From an uncultured bacterium (GTDB lineage: Bacteria; Verrucomicrobiota; Kiritimatiellia; CAIKKV01; CAITUY01), in assembly GCA_903908715.1 (NCBI GenBank), contig CAIVSY010000098.1, positions 1 to 61,528 on the forward strand: a stretch of DNA of 61,528 bases. The letters are read 5' to 3'. Made by a program: the position numbers and the translations under genes. Under the pieces are notes generated by a model, which did no database searches, had not been told where the DNA came from, and was given only the letters and a program-made list of their open reading frames with translations. Each line of letters opens with the position of its first letter. The first letter of the stretch is position 1. Shown one piece after another: positions 8,539 to 16,550 of this stretch.

Positions 8539-10062
8539 ATGCCTGCCTCGTCCGCAAAGCACGTCGCCATCATCGGAGCCGGCCCCGGCGGCCTCACCTG
8601 CGCCATGATCCTTGCCCATCGCGGCTTCCGGGTCACTGTCCTGGAACGCGAGGCACAGGTCGGCGGGCGCAATGCCGCCATCCGGCTCGGTCCCTACACG
8701 TTCGATACCGGCCCCACCTTCCTCATGCTGAAGGATATTCTCGACCAGGTCTTCCACGAGTCGGGCGCCAACAGCGAAAGCCTGCTGGAATTCAAACGGC
8801 TGGACCCCATGTACCGCCTGCATTTCCGAGACCGGCATATGGATATGTCGAGCGATCCCGCCGTCATGAAGTCCGAACTCACCCGCTGTTTCCCGGGCAG
8901 CGAGTCCGCCTTCGAGCGCTTCTTTGCCCGTGAACAGCGCCGATTCACTTTCATGCTCCCGTGCCTGCAGAAATCCTACCACAAGGCCTCCGCCCTGGTT
9001 TCGCGCGAAATGCGTCGCGCCCTGCCGCACCTGGCCCTGACCCGCAAACTCTATGACGTGATGAACGGATATTTCGGCGACCCCGAACTCTCCCTGGCGT
9101 TCACCTTCCAATCGAAATACCTCGGAATGTCCCCCTGGGAATGCCCCGGCGTGTTCGCCATGATCCCGTATATCGAGCACGCATTCGGCATCTACCACAC
9201 CACCGGCGGGCTGAGCCGCATTTCGGATGTCATGGCCGACGTTGCCCGGCGGAACGGCGCGGAAATAAGACTGAACGCAACGGTACGGCGCATCCTCGCC
9301 CCGAACCGCGTGGCCGAAGGCGTGGAACTGGAATCCGGCGAAGTCATCCGGGCGGATGCGGTCGTGATCAACGCGGATTTCGGCCATGCCATGACCACCC
9401 TCTTCGAGCCCGGCCTCCTGCGCAAATATTCCCCGGCCCGCGTGGCGCGGAAGGAATACTCCTGCTCAACCTACATGCTCTACCTGGGGCTCGACACCTG
9501 TTATACGGACTCCCCCCATCATGCAATCGCCTTCGCTCCGGAATACCGGCGCCAGATCGACAGCATCACCGCCGGTCGCATGCCGGATGGCAGCCCCTCC
9601 TTCTATGTGCGCAACGCCAGCCTCACCGATCCAACCCTGGCGCCCGCCGGACACTCGGCCGTCTACGTCCTTGTCCCCGCCCCAAACAACCGCGGCAGCA
9701 CGGACTGGTCCCGCACAGCCCCGGAATTGCGCGAACGAGTACTCGACGCCATCGAGACCCGCACCCCCATGAAGGATATCCGCCGCCACATCGTGATGGA
9801 AAAGGCCATCACGCCCGCGGATTGGCAGACGGACCACCATGTGTATCTGGGCGCCACCTTCAACCTGTCGCACTGCATCTCCCAGATGGTCTATTTCCGG
9901 CCGCGGAACCGCTTCGAGGAAGTCGATCGCTGTTACCTGGTCGGAGGCGGAACCCATCCGGGCAGCGGACTCCCCACCATCTACGAATCAGGCCGCATCG
10001 TGGCCAACCTGCTCTGCCGCAGCCAAGGTGTTCCATTTGTATCCGGGAACCTTGTGGTATGA
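8539..10062 (+). CDS. CrtI-family carotenoid desaturase/oxygenase-like flavoprotein
   Basis: A 507-residue FAD-dependent amine-oxidase-fold protein of the phytoene desaturase (CrtI/CrtN/CrtP) family. The dinucleotide-binding motif IIGAGPGGLTCA begins at residue 11, followed by the second FAD stretch VLEREAQVGGRNA. The carotenoid-desaturase C-terminal signature GGGTHPGSGLPTIYESG is intact near residue 475. An AAGGAG ribosome binding site precedes the ATG. Its stop overlaps the ispH start by 4 bp, so isoprenoid precursor supply and this enzyme are translationally coupled. No phytoene synthase (CrtB/CrtM) is in the window, so the substrate could be a carotenoid made elsewhere or another polyprenoid. 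Confidence 0.85.
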   Translation: MPASSAKHVAIIGAGPGGLTCAMILAHRGFRVTVLEREAQVGGRNAAIRLGPYTFDTGPTFLMLKDILDQVFHESGANSESLLEFKRLDPMYRLHFRDRHMDMSSDPAVMKSELTRCFPGSESAFERFFAREQRRFTFMLPCLQKSYHKASALVSREMRRALPHLALTRKLYDVMNGYFGDPELSLAFTFQSKYLGMSPWECPGVFAMIPYIEHAFGIYHTTGGLSRISDVMADVARRNGAEIRLNATVRRILAPNRVAEGVELESGEVIRADAVVINADFGHAMTTLFEPGLLRKYSPARVARKEYSCSTYMLYLGLDTCYTDSPHHAIAFAPEYRRQIDSITAGRMPDGSPSFYVRNASLTDPTLAPAGHSAVYVLVPAPNNRGSTDWSRTAPELRERVLDAIETRTPMKDIRRHIVMEKAITPADWQTDHHVYLGATFNLSHCISQMVYFRPRNRFEEVDRCYLVGGGTHPGSGLPTIYESGRIVANLLCRSQGVPFVSGNLVV

Positions 10063-10997
10063 ACGCCCGATCCATCCTTCTCGTCTCGCCCCGCGGCTTC
10101 TGCGCCGGCGTCGAGCGCGCCGTTCGCATGGCCGAGCAGCTCCTGGAGAAATCCGCCGGAAGAACCGTCTACTGCCTTAAGGAAATCGTTCACAACCGGA
10201 ATGTCATCGAGTCGCTCAAGGCAAAAGGCATGCTCTTCATCCAGGACCTGACCGATGCTCCGCCGGGCTCGACCGTGCTGTTCAGCGCACACGGCGTCCC
10301 CCCCGCCATACGCAACCTGGCCGCACAACGGAACCTGAAGGTGACCGACGCAACCTGCCCGTTCGTCACCAAGGTCCACACCGAAGCCCGCCGCTATGCC
10401 GCCCAGGACTGCTCGATCCTGCTGATCGGCCACCGCAGGCACGACGAAATCATCGGCGTAGCCGGAGAGGCGCCGAATCATGTCACAGTCGTGGAAAACG
10501 CCTCCGAAGCACGGGCGGTTTCCGTGCACAACCCCGAACGGGTTGCCGTGCTGACACAAACCACACTCAGTCCCGACGAAGTGGCAACCGTGCTGGACAT
10601 TCTCCGCGAACGCTTCCCCGCGCTGCGGATGCCGGCCACGAATGACATCTGCTACGCCACCCGAAACCGCCAGCAGGCGGTACGCGAGGCGGCACCCCGT
10701 GTCGGTGCCTTCCTGGTGCTTGGCTCCGCCAACAGTTCCAACTCCAACCGTCTCGTCGAGGTGGCGCGCGCTTCAGGCTGCCCGCAGGCTTACCTGGCGG
10801 GATCAGTGGAGGAACTCGCCGCCATCCCGTTCGACACGGTCCGGCATCTCGGCCTGACCGCGGGAGCCTCCACACCGGATCCCGTTATCCGGTCCGCCAT
10901 CGAGTACCTGAAGACGCTGGGATTCGAAACCGTCGAGGAATACGTGGCGGTACGGGAAGACCTGCACTTTTCAACTCCAGAAAACACGGCGCGCTAG
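10059..10997 (+). CDS. ispH: 4-hydroxy-3-methylbut-2-enyl diphosphate reductase (IspH/LytB)
   Basis: A 312-residue IspH, the last enzyme of the MEP pathway, which reduces HMBPP to IPP and DMAPP with a [4Fe-4S] cluster. The cluster cysteines are visible as SPRGFCAGVERA (Cys15), DATCPFV and NDICYATRNRQ. The substrate-binding residues appear in EIVHNRNV, SAHGVPP and LGSANSSNSNRL. Length matches the family (about 300-320). The ATG at 10059 overlaps the stop of the CrtI-like gene (ATGA). The longer open frame upstream of this ATG only reads the other gene out of frame and is rejected. Confidence 0.96.
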   Translation: MNARSILLVSPRGFCAGVERAVRMAEQLLEKSAGRTVYCLKEIVHNRNVIESLKAKGMLFIQDLTDAPPGSTVLFSAHGVPPAIRNLAAQRNLKVTDATCPFVTKVHTEARRYAAQDCSILLIGHRRHDEIIGVAGEAPNHVTVVENASEARAVSVHNPERVAVLTQTTLSPDEVATVLDILRERFPALRMPATNDICYATRNRQQAVREAAPRVGAFLVLGSANSSNSNRLVEVARASGCPQAYLAGSVEELAAIPFDTVRHLGLTAGASTPDPVIRSAIEYLKTLGFETVEEYVAVREDLHFSTPENTAR

Positions 10998-11018
10998 ATC
11001 CCGCCGGCCATTCCCGGT

Positions 11019-12689
11019 TCACTCGCGGGCTGCATCCCCCTTGTGATCCGTCACAGCCGCCTGCGCCGCTTTACGGACGGCGGGGATCAGGCGCGTGCTG
11101 ACACTGACCGAACGGATGCCGGCTTGCAGGATCCGGCCCGCATACTGGGGCCAGCCGGCCAACTCCCCGCACATGGACAAGGGCTTCTCCACTGCCCCGG
11201 CCGCCGCAACAACCTGCCGCAAAATCGTCCAGAACGCAGGATGATCCGGACGGAAATCACGGGAAACCATTTCGTTGTTGCGGTCCAGCGCCATCAGATA
11301 TTGGAACAGATCGTTGGTTCCGATACTGCCGAAGTCCGCAACCGCCAGCAAAGCCCGCGCCTCCACGCACGCCGCCGGCACCTCGAACATCACCCCGTGA
11401 CGCAACTCGCCCGAACGCACCCGTCCAACCGCGTCCTCGAAAACCCGCTTCAAGGCCAGGAACTGTTCCACATCGGCAATCATCGGATAGGTGACCTGCA
11501 CCGGACCGAAAACCGAGGCCCGGGCAATCGCGCGCGCCTGCGCCGTCAACAGGTCCGGCCGCTGCAGCAACAACCGCGCACCGCGGAAACCCAACGCCGG
11601 ATTGGCCTCCTGCGCAATCACCACACCCGGAACCTGCTTGTCGGCTCCAACATCCAGCAGGCGGATATACACCGGTTTCCCGTTCATGGCCTTGACCACG
11701 GACACATAGCGCCCGAACTGCTCCTCCTCGCTCAACACACGTCCGGCCGCCATGAACTCGAATTCCGTCCGGTACAATCCAATCCCTTCCGCCGCCATGG
11801 ACTCCGCATCCGCCGCTTCCGACGCGATACTGATGTTGGCCATGACCCGCAATCCGGGAACCGGCGCCATAACGGTCTCCCGCCGGGCAGCCGCCTCGCG
11901 GCACCGTACCCGCTCCACACGGGCCGGCTCCGGCCAGATCACCACCTCACCTGCATCCCCGTCCACCAGCACTTCCGTGCCGCAGGCGATCATTCCCGCC
12001 ACACCCGGTATGCCGCTGACCGCGGGAATCCCCAGCGCCCGCGCAAGGATGGCCGCGTGCGAGGTCACCCCGCCGTGCTCCGTCACAAACCCGCGCACAT
12101 GGGCCGTATCCAGGTCGATCGTCAGGCTGGGCGTCAATTCCGCGGAAACCACCACCCGCTCCCGGCCGCGGGAACAATGCCCGGACCCCTCGCACTGCAG
12201 GCCCGGCCGGGTCTCGGAAAGCACATCGAGGATCCGGCGCTTGATTTCTCCGATGTCCGTGGCCCGCTCCCGCAGATAGGCGTTGTCCAGCGCACTGATC
12301 CGGGCCTCATAGGCATCCAGCACCCGCATCGCGGCCATCTCGGGCCCCATCTTGTCCCTGCGGATGGAATCCACCATCTTCTTCTGGATCCCCGGATCCT
12401 GCACCATCATCTTTTGCGCAGCGAAAATCTCCGCTTCGGCGGCGCCGATCTCACGCTCAACCTTGCCGCGCAATTCCTCCAGCCGCGCCGCGGCTGTGCG
12501 GATGGCATCCATCAGCCGCCCCACCTGGTGCTCCACATCCCCGTCATCCACCAGCGACGGCGTAATCACATTGTGACGGCTGTCGTTGAAAAGGCACACT
12601 CGGGCCACCGCGATACCCGGACTGATCGCTATCCCCTTGAGCCGTATCCCGGTCCCGGAACGGTCGCCGTTATGCCCTTCGCCCTGCAT
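11019..12689 (-). CDS. ptsI: PTS Enzyme I (phosphoenolpyruvate-protein phosphotransferase)
   Basis: A 556-residue Enzyme I, which autophosphorylates from PEP and passes phosphate to HPr. The N-terminal domain begins KGIAISPGIAVARV. The phosphohistidine motif is GGVTSHAAILAR (His211). The C-terminal TIM barrel has GIGLYRTEFEFMA, RLLDVGADKQ, NPALGFRGARLLL and GSIGTNDLFQYLMALDRNN, followed by SMCGELAG, so it appears catalytically complete. The ATG at 12689 has AAGGA just upstream and lies 11 bp after the stop of the PurF-like gene, implying co-transcription. No HPr or EII genes are in the window, so it may serve a regulatory PTS or partners elsewhere. Confidence 0.93.
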   Translation of the reverse strand: MQGEGHNGDRSGTGIRLKGIAISPGIAVARVCLFNDSRHNVITPSLVDDGDVEHQVGRLMDAIRTAAARLEELRGKVEREIGAAEAEIFAAQKMMVQDPGIQKKMVDSIRRDKMGPEMAAMRVLDAYEARISALDNAYLRERATDIGEIKRRILDVLSETRPGLQCEGSGHCSRGRERVVVSAELTPSLTIDLDTAHVRGFVTEHGGVTSHAAILARALGIPAVSGIPGVAGMIACGTEVLVDGDAGEVVIWPEPARVERVRCREAAARRETVMAPVPGLRVMANISIASEAADAESMAAEGIGLYRTEFEFMAAGRVLSEEEQFGRYVSVVKAMNGKPVYIRLLDVGADKQVPGVVIAQEANPALGFRGARLLLQRPDLLTAQARAIARASVFGPVQVTYPMIADVEQFLALKRVFEDAVGRVRSGELRHGVMFEVPAACVEARALLAVADFGSIGTNDLFQYLMALDRNNEMVSRDFRPDHPAFWTILRQVVAAAGAVEKPLSMCGELAGWPQYAGRILQAGIRSVSVSTRLIPAVRKAAQAAVTDHKGDAARE

Positions 12690-12700
12690 CGGTCCTTTTC

Positions 12701-14110
12701 CTACGCCTTCCTCTCGTGCCCGTCCCAGCAGTAGGTACACAGTTTCTCCCTGGGCAGGCCGATGGATTCAACCAGGTCGTCCAACCGCTGGTATTGCAGG
12801 GACGTCAACCCCAACCGCTCCCGGATGCGCTCCACCATGGCGCAGTGCTTGCCGGAACACGGATCCGCGTACGGCGCCAGATCGGCATCCTCGCGCCCCT
12901 CCATCTCGCGCACAGCCCGTCTCGCCGCAAGATCCATCTCGGACTTCGAACGCGAAAAGTTCAGGAACTTGCAGCCATGCAGCAGGGGCGGGCAGGCCGG
13001 ACGCATATGCACTTCCGCCGCACCCGCCTCGTACAGGCGCTTGACCTGGTCCTTCAACTGTGTCCCGCGCACAATGGAGTCCTCGCAGAACAACAGGCGC
13101 CGGCCCTTGATCAGAGCGGATATCGGGATGAGTTTCATCCGCGCAATCAGGTCGCGCATGGATTGATCCTGCGGCATGAAACTGCGCGGCCACGTCGGGG
13201 TGTACTTGACGAACGGGCGCGTGAACGGGACCTTCGCCTCCATGGCGTACCCCATGGCATGCCCCGTCCCGGAATCGGGAATCCCCGCCACCGCGTCCAC
13301 CTTGACATGGTCGCGCCTGGCAAGCGCCGCACCACAGCGGTAACGGGAATCCTCCACGTTGACCCCCTCGTAGCAGGACGGCGGATACCCGTAATACACC
13401 CAGAGGAACGAGCAGATCTGCAGCACATCGAGCGGGGCTTTCTTACGTTCCATGCCCTCCGCCGTCAACAACACCACTTCGCCGGGCCCGAGATAGGACT
13501 CCACCTCATACCCAAGGTTCGGAAACGCGCAGCTCTCCATCGCAGCCGCCCAGGCCCCGTCACGGCGCCCGATCACAATCGGAGTCCGGCCATACCTGTC
13601 CCGCGCCGCATAGATCCCCTCTCGCGTCAACAACAGGATCGAACAGGAGCCCTCCACCTTCTGCTGGGCAATCCGCAATCCGTCGGCAAACGTCTCCCCC
13701 TGGTTGACCAGGGTCGCCACAACCTCCGTCGGGTTGATCGAGGCCCCGCTCATCTCGGAAAAATGCGTGATCTTCTTGTCGTACGACTTGGCCACCAGAT
13801 CGGCCAGGTTGTTCACCACTCCCACCGTCACAATCGCGTAGGTCCCGAGATGGGAGCCGATCAGCAACGGCTGGTCCTCGTAGTCGCTGATCACCCCGAT
13901 GCCCGAACGCCCGCGCATCCCCGGCAACTCATGCTCAAACTTGGTCCGGAACTGCGCGTTGGTGATGTCGTGGATCGACCGCTTGATGGTCGGATGGTCC
14001 TGCACCGCCATCCCGCCGCGCATCGTGCCCAGATGGGAATGGTAATCCGTGCCGAAGAACAAATCCGCCACACAGTCCGTCCTGGAAACTACGCCGAAGA
14101 ATCCGCCCAT
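12701..14110 (-). CDS. amidophosphoribosyltransferase-like protein (PurF paralogue lacking N-terminal Cys)
   Basis: A 469-residue PurF-type protein with an N-terminal class II glutamine amidotransferase domain and a C-terminal phosphoribosyltransferase domain. It starts MGGFFGVVSR where bona fide PurF has a catalytic cysteine at position 2 (MCGI-type), so the glutaminase nucleophile is missing. The PRPP-binding strand LLFCEDSIVRGTQLKDQV is intact. The C-terminal SGKHC and KLCTYCWDG match the cysteines that hold the structural [4Fe-4S] cluster in Bacillus-type PurF. I recall a conserved PurF paralogue group with MGGFFG starts in Clostridia and Bacteroidetes. It may use free ammonia or have another role. 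An AGGAG site precedes the ATG; ptsI follows after 11 bp. Confidence 0.85.
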   Translation of the reverse strand: MGGFFGVVSRTDCVADLFFGTDYHSHLGTMRGGMAVQDHPTIKRSIHDITNAQFRTKFEHELPGMRGRSGIGVISDYEDQPLLIGSHLGTYAIVTVGVVNNLADLVAKSYDKKITHFSEMSGASINPTEVVATLVNQGETFADGLRIAQQKVEGSCSILLLTREGIYAARDRYGRTPIVIGRRDGAWAAAMESCAFPNLGYEVESYLGPGEVVLLTAEGMERKKAPLDVLQICSFLWVYYGYPPSCYEGVNVEDSRYRCGAALARRDHVKVDAVAGIPDSGTGHAMGYAMEAKVPFTRPFVKYTPTWPRSFMPQDQSMRDLIARMKLIPISALIKGRRLLFCEDSIVRGTQLKDQVKRLYEAGAAEVHMRPACPPLLHGCKFLNFSRSKSEMDLAARRAVREMEGREDADLAPYADPCSGKHCAMVERIRERLGLTSLQYQRLDDLVESIGLPREKLCTYCWDGHERKA

Positions 14111-14192
14111 GATGCATCTCCTCTGTTGATTAGGGGCTTACCGACAGCACCGGATTCTAGTCCCACCAGGAATGGAAAACAAGGAGGGATAC

Positions 14193-14353
14193 ACTCTCCC
14201 GGCAAGGGAGAGGAAATTCTGAATCGGTGCGACGCGCCAACATCATCTCCCCCTGGTGACCGCATAAGTGGAGTCGTTGGTACTTCCTCTCCCCTTGAGA
14301 GAGAGGAGTGATGTGAGGGGTATTGCAGCCGACAACCGAATCGTTCCGGATTC
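14193..14353 (+). repeat. dispersed double-hairpin repeat, copy A
   Basis: First hairpin CTCTCCC..GGGAGAG (14195-14212), then ATTCTGAATCGGTGCGACG, then a second hairpin CCTCTCCCC..GAGAGAGG with a trailing GTGAGGGGTATTGC, ending in CCGAATCGTTCCGGATTCG. It matches copies at 18731 (reverse orientation), 43631 and 58482 in order and spacing of all parts. This copy is the most diverged in the middle. Confidence 0.8.
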
Positions 14354-14689
14354 GTGCAACGCCGCGGCAGGTCCCTCACGCCGCCAAGGGCAAATATGAC
14401 CATCGCAGGCAACCTCAACTGCAGGCGCCTCCAACAGGGCCACAGCCATCGGAAGCAGAAGATAGGGAACGGTTGCCCCCGCGATACGGCAAAACGGCCG
14501 CAACAAAGACCCCGGAATCCGCCATCCTGCGGTGGGCTCTTGGGAAAAAAGTCAGCGGGCGGCGGTATATTTCCAAGGCCACCTGGGGGAGGCAAACCTT
14601 GAATCGGCTATCACAGGGGGATGCGACAGCAAGATGTCCGACCCGCCCGCTGACCAAACCAAGTAAACCATCTGGCCCTGTTTTTCGCA

Positions 14690-14728
14690 ATCAGACTAAA
14701 CCTGATTTTGACTCAGGTTTAGTCTGAT
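14690..14728. promoter_or_regulatory. perfect 16-bp inverted repeat upstream of the solute-binding protein gene
   Basis: The arms ATCAGACTAAACCTGA (14690-14705) and TCAGGTTTAGTCTGAT (14713-14728) are exact reverse complements around a 7-nt spacer TTTTGAC. It lies 46 bp before the start codon at 14775 and is followed by CCCTTTTT. It may be an operator for a dimeric repressor, a leader hairpin or a terminator-like attenuator. Its arms are less GC-rich than surrounding DNA, which favours a protein-binding site or a leader structure. Confidence 0.7.
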
Positions 14729-14774
14729 ATCCCTTTTTCTGGATTTAGCCGGTCCTGATGGCTACCATGACGGC

Positions 14775-16535
14775 ATGAAAACCCTGTTTTGCCCACGGAT
14801 CGCCACTTTTATTGCCGTTTCGCTGGTCTCCATCGCAACGGCCGAGGAATTTCCAAGGCCCGGATGGAAACCGGCTGCGAACCCCCTGGCTAACCCCGAC
14901 GCCCCATCCGGCGGCCAGTTGAGCGTCTATGCCGGACAGTATCCAAGAAGTTTCAACTATTACCTCGATAATAACACCTTCTCCGCGGAGTTGTTTGGCG
15001 CCCTTTACGAAACCCTGCTCTCCATGAGCCCCACCACCCTGGAGTATGAGCCGGCCCTCGCAGAACGCTGGAGCCTGTCCGACGACAAAACCGTCTTTAC
15101 CTTTCATATCCATCCCGCCGCCCGATGGAGTGACGGCACCCCCGTGACCGCCGCCGATGTCGAATGGACCTTCCAGGCCATTCTCAACCCGACCAATATG
15201 ACCGGCCCCCATAAGGTGGCGCTCGAAACCTTCCTGCCGCCCGAAATCGTGAATGAGCGGTGCATCCGTTTCAAGGCCAGGGAAGTCCACTGGCGCAACC
15301 TGAGCGCCATCGGCGGGTTCCAGATTCTCCCGCGCCACGCTTTCCAGGACAAGGATTTCAACAAGATCAACTTCGAGTTTCCCGTCGTCTCCGGCCCATA
15401 TCGGCTGGGCGAACTCAAGGAGGGGCTCTACGCAACCCTGGAACGGAGAACCAACTGGTGGGCCCGCTCCCTCCCGATGTCGCGTGGCATCGCGAACTTC
15501 GACCGGCTGAAGTTCCGGTTCTTTGCGGAACAGGAAAACGCATTCGAGGCCTTCAAAAAAGGGGATATCGATCTCTTCGCGGTCTACATGGCGCGCATCT
15601 GGATGAATGAGACCTCCGGTGAAAAATTCGATCGCCACTGGATTGTGAAACAGAAGATCTTCAACCACAATCCCGTGGGATTCCAGGGATTCGCCATGAA
15701 TATGCGGCGGCCCCCATTCAACGATGTCCGGGTCCGCGAAGCGCTCTGCCACCTGCTGAACCGGGAACGCATGAACCAGACGCTGATGTATAACCAGTAC
15801 TTCCTCCACCGGTCATACTTCGAGGATCTTTACGATGCCCAGCACCCCTGCCCCAACCCGCCTGTAACCTTTGACCCGGAAAAAGCCCGCACCCTCCTCG
15901 CCAAGGCCGGCTGGAAAGCCAACCCGAACACCGGCATCCTGGAAAAGGACGGGAAACCCTTTGTGTTCCGTTTCCTCAACCGCGACGCCTCCTCGGAGAA
16001 ATTCCTCTCCATTTTCGCCGAGGACCTGCGAAACGCAGGCATCGAAATGCGCATCGAACAGAAAGACTGGGCCTCCTGGACCCGGGACATGGATGAATTC
16101 AACTACGACATGACCTGGGCCGCCTGGGGCGCCTCCATCTTCAAGGATCCGGAAGGCATGTGGTCCTCCCGCGAGGCGGACCGCAAGGGCGGGATCAATA
16201 TCACCGGCTTCAAGAATGAACAGGTCGACCAGTGGATCGAGAAACAGAAATCCCTCTTCGATGTCGGCCAGCGGCATGCCATCTGCCGCGACATCGACCG
16301 CCTGGTGTATGCCGAATATCCCTACATCCTGCTCTGGAACCTGAACTACACCCGTCTGCTGTACTGGAACAAGTTCGGAACGCCGTCCAGCGTCCTCGGG
16401 AAATACGGAAGCGAGGGCAACGCCTACTGGCTCTGGTGGTACGACGAGGACAGCCATGCCGACCTGAAGCAAGCCATGCAGGACGATGCGGAACTGCCCG
16501 CGGCCCGGCCTGAAGTGCATTTCGACGCGCTTTGA
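14775..16535 (+). CDS. ABC transporter extracellular solute-binding protein, family 5 (YejA-like)
   Basis: A 586-residue periplasmic solute-binding protein of the SBP_bac_5 (oligopeptide/DppA/YejA) family. An N-terminal signal peptide (about residues 1-23, cleaved near IATAEE) is followed by family marks YETLLSM, LAERWSLSDDKTVFTFHIHP, ARWSDGTPVTAADVEWTF and, later, PPFNDVRVREALCHLLNRE. The length and the C-terminal AEYPYILLWN..YTRLLYWNKFG resemble YejA, the binding protein of the microcin C/peptide importer. No permease or ATPase genes adjoin, so it is an orphan binding protein or pairs with a distant transporter. No clear ribosome binding site is seen. A large perfect palindrome lies 46 bp upstream. 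Confidence 0.9.
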   Translation: MKTLFCPRIATFIAVSLVSIATAEEFPRPGWKPAANPLANPDAPSGGQLSVYAGQYPRSFNYYLDNNTFSAELFGALYETLLSMSPTTLEYEPALAERWSLSDDKTVFTFHIHPAARWSDGTPVTAADVEWTFQAILNPTNMTGPHKVALETFLPPEIVNERCIRFKAREVHWRNLSAIGGFQILPRHAFQDKDFNKINFEFPVVSGPYRLGELKEGLYATLERRTNWWARSLPMSRGIANFDRLKFRFFAEQENAFEAFKKGDIDLFAVYMARIWMNETSGEKFDRHWIVKQKIFNHNPVGFQGFAMNMRRPPFNDVRVREALCHLLNRERMNQTLMYNQYFLHRSYFEDLYDAQHPCPNPPVTFDPEKARTLLAKAGWKANPNTGILEKDGKPFVFRFLNRDASSEKFLSIFAEDLRNAGIEMRIEQKDWASWTRDMDEFNYDMTWAAWGASIFKDPEGMWSSREADRKGGINITGFKNEQVDQWIEKQKSLFDVGQRHAICRDIDRLVYAEYPYILLWNLNYTRLLYWNKFGTPSSVLGKYGSEGNAYWLWWYDEDSHADLKQAMQDDAELPAARPEVHFDAL

Positions 16536-16550
16536 GCCCCGTGCGAACCG

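Larger units (their letters stand above)
14111..14774. other. gene-free interval with repeat copy A and a large palindrome
   Basis: This 664-bp divergent intergenic region holds one copy of the dispersed double-hairpin repeat (14193-14353) and a perfect 16-bp inverted repeat at 14690-14728, both listed separately. The stretch 14354-14689 between them has only shadow-like open frames; I see nothing functional in it. Confidence 0.6.

Noticed and set aside
9141-10058. An N-terminally extended IspH (618 codons)
   Set aside because: The extension reads the desaturase gene out of frame. The IspH fold begins at the ATG at 10059, which overlaps the upstream stop.
11043-12734. A 563-codon open frame on the + strand
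   Set aside because: It is antisense to Enzyme I, whose motifs are all intact on the other strand. The translation is His/Arg/Pro-rich noise.
12716-14311. A 531-codon open frame on the + strand
   Set aside because: It is antisense to the PurF-like gene and runs into the repeat element; no recognisable protein.
14690-14728. The large palindrome as a plain Rho-independent terminator
   Set aside because: Both flanking genes point away from it, so there is no upstream gene to terminate. It was kept as an operator or leader candidate.
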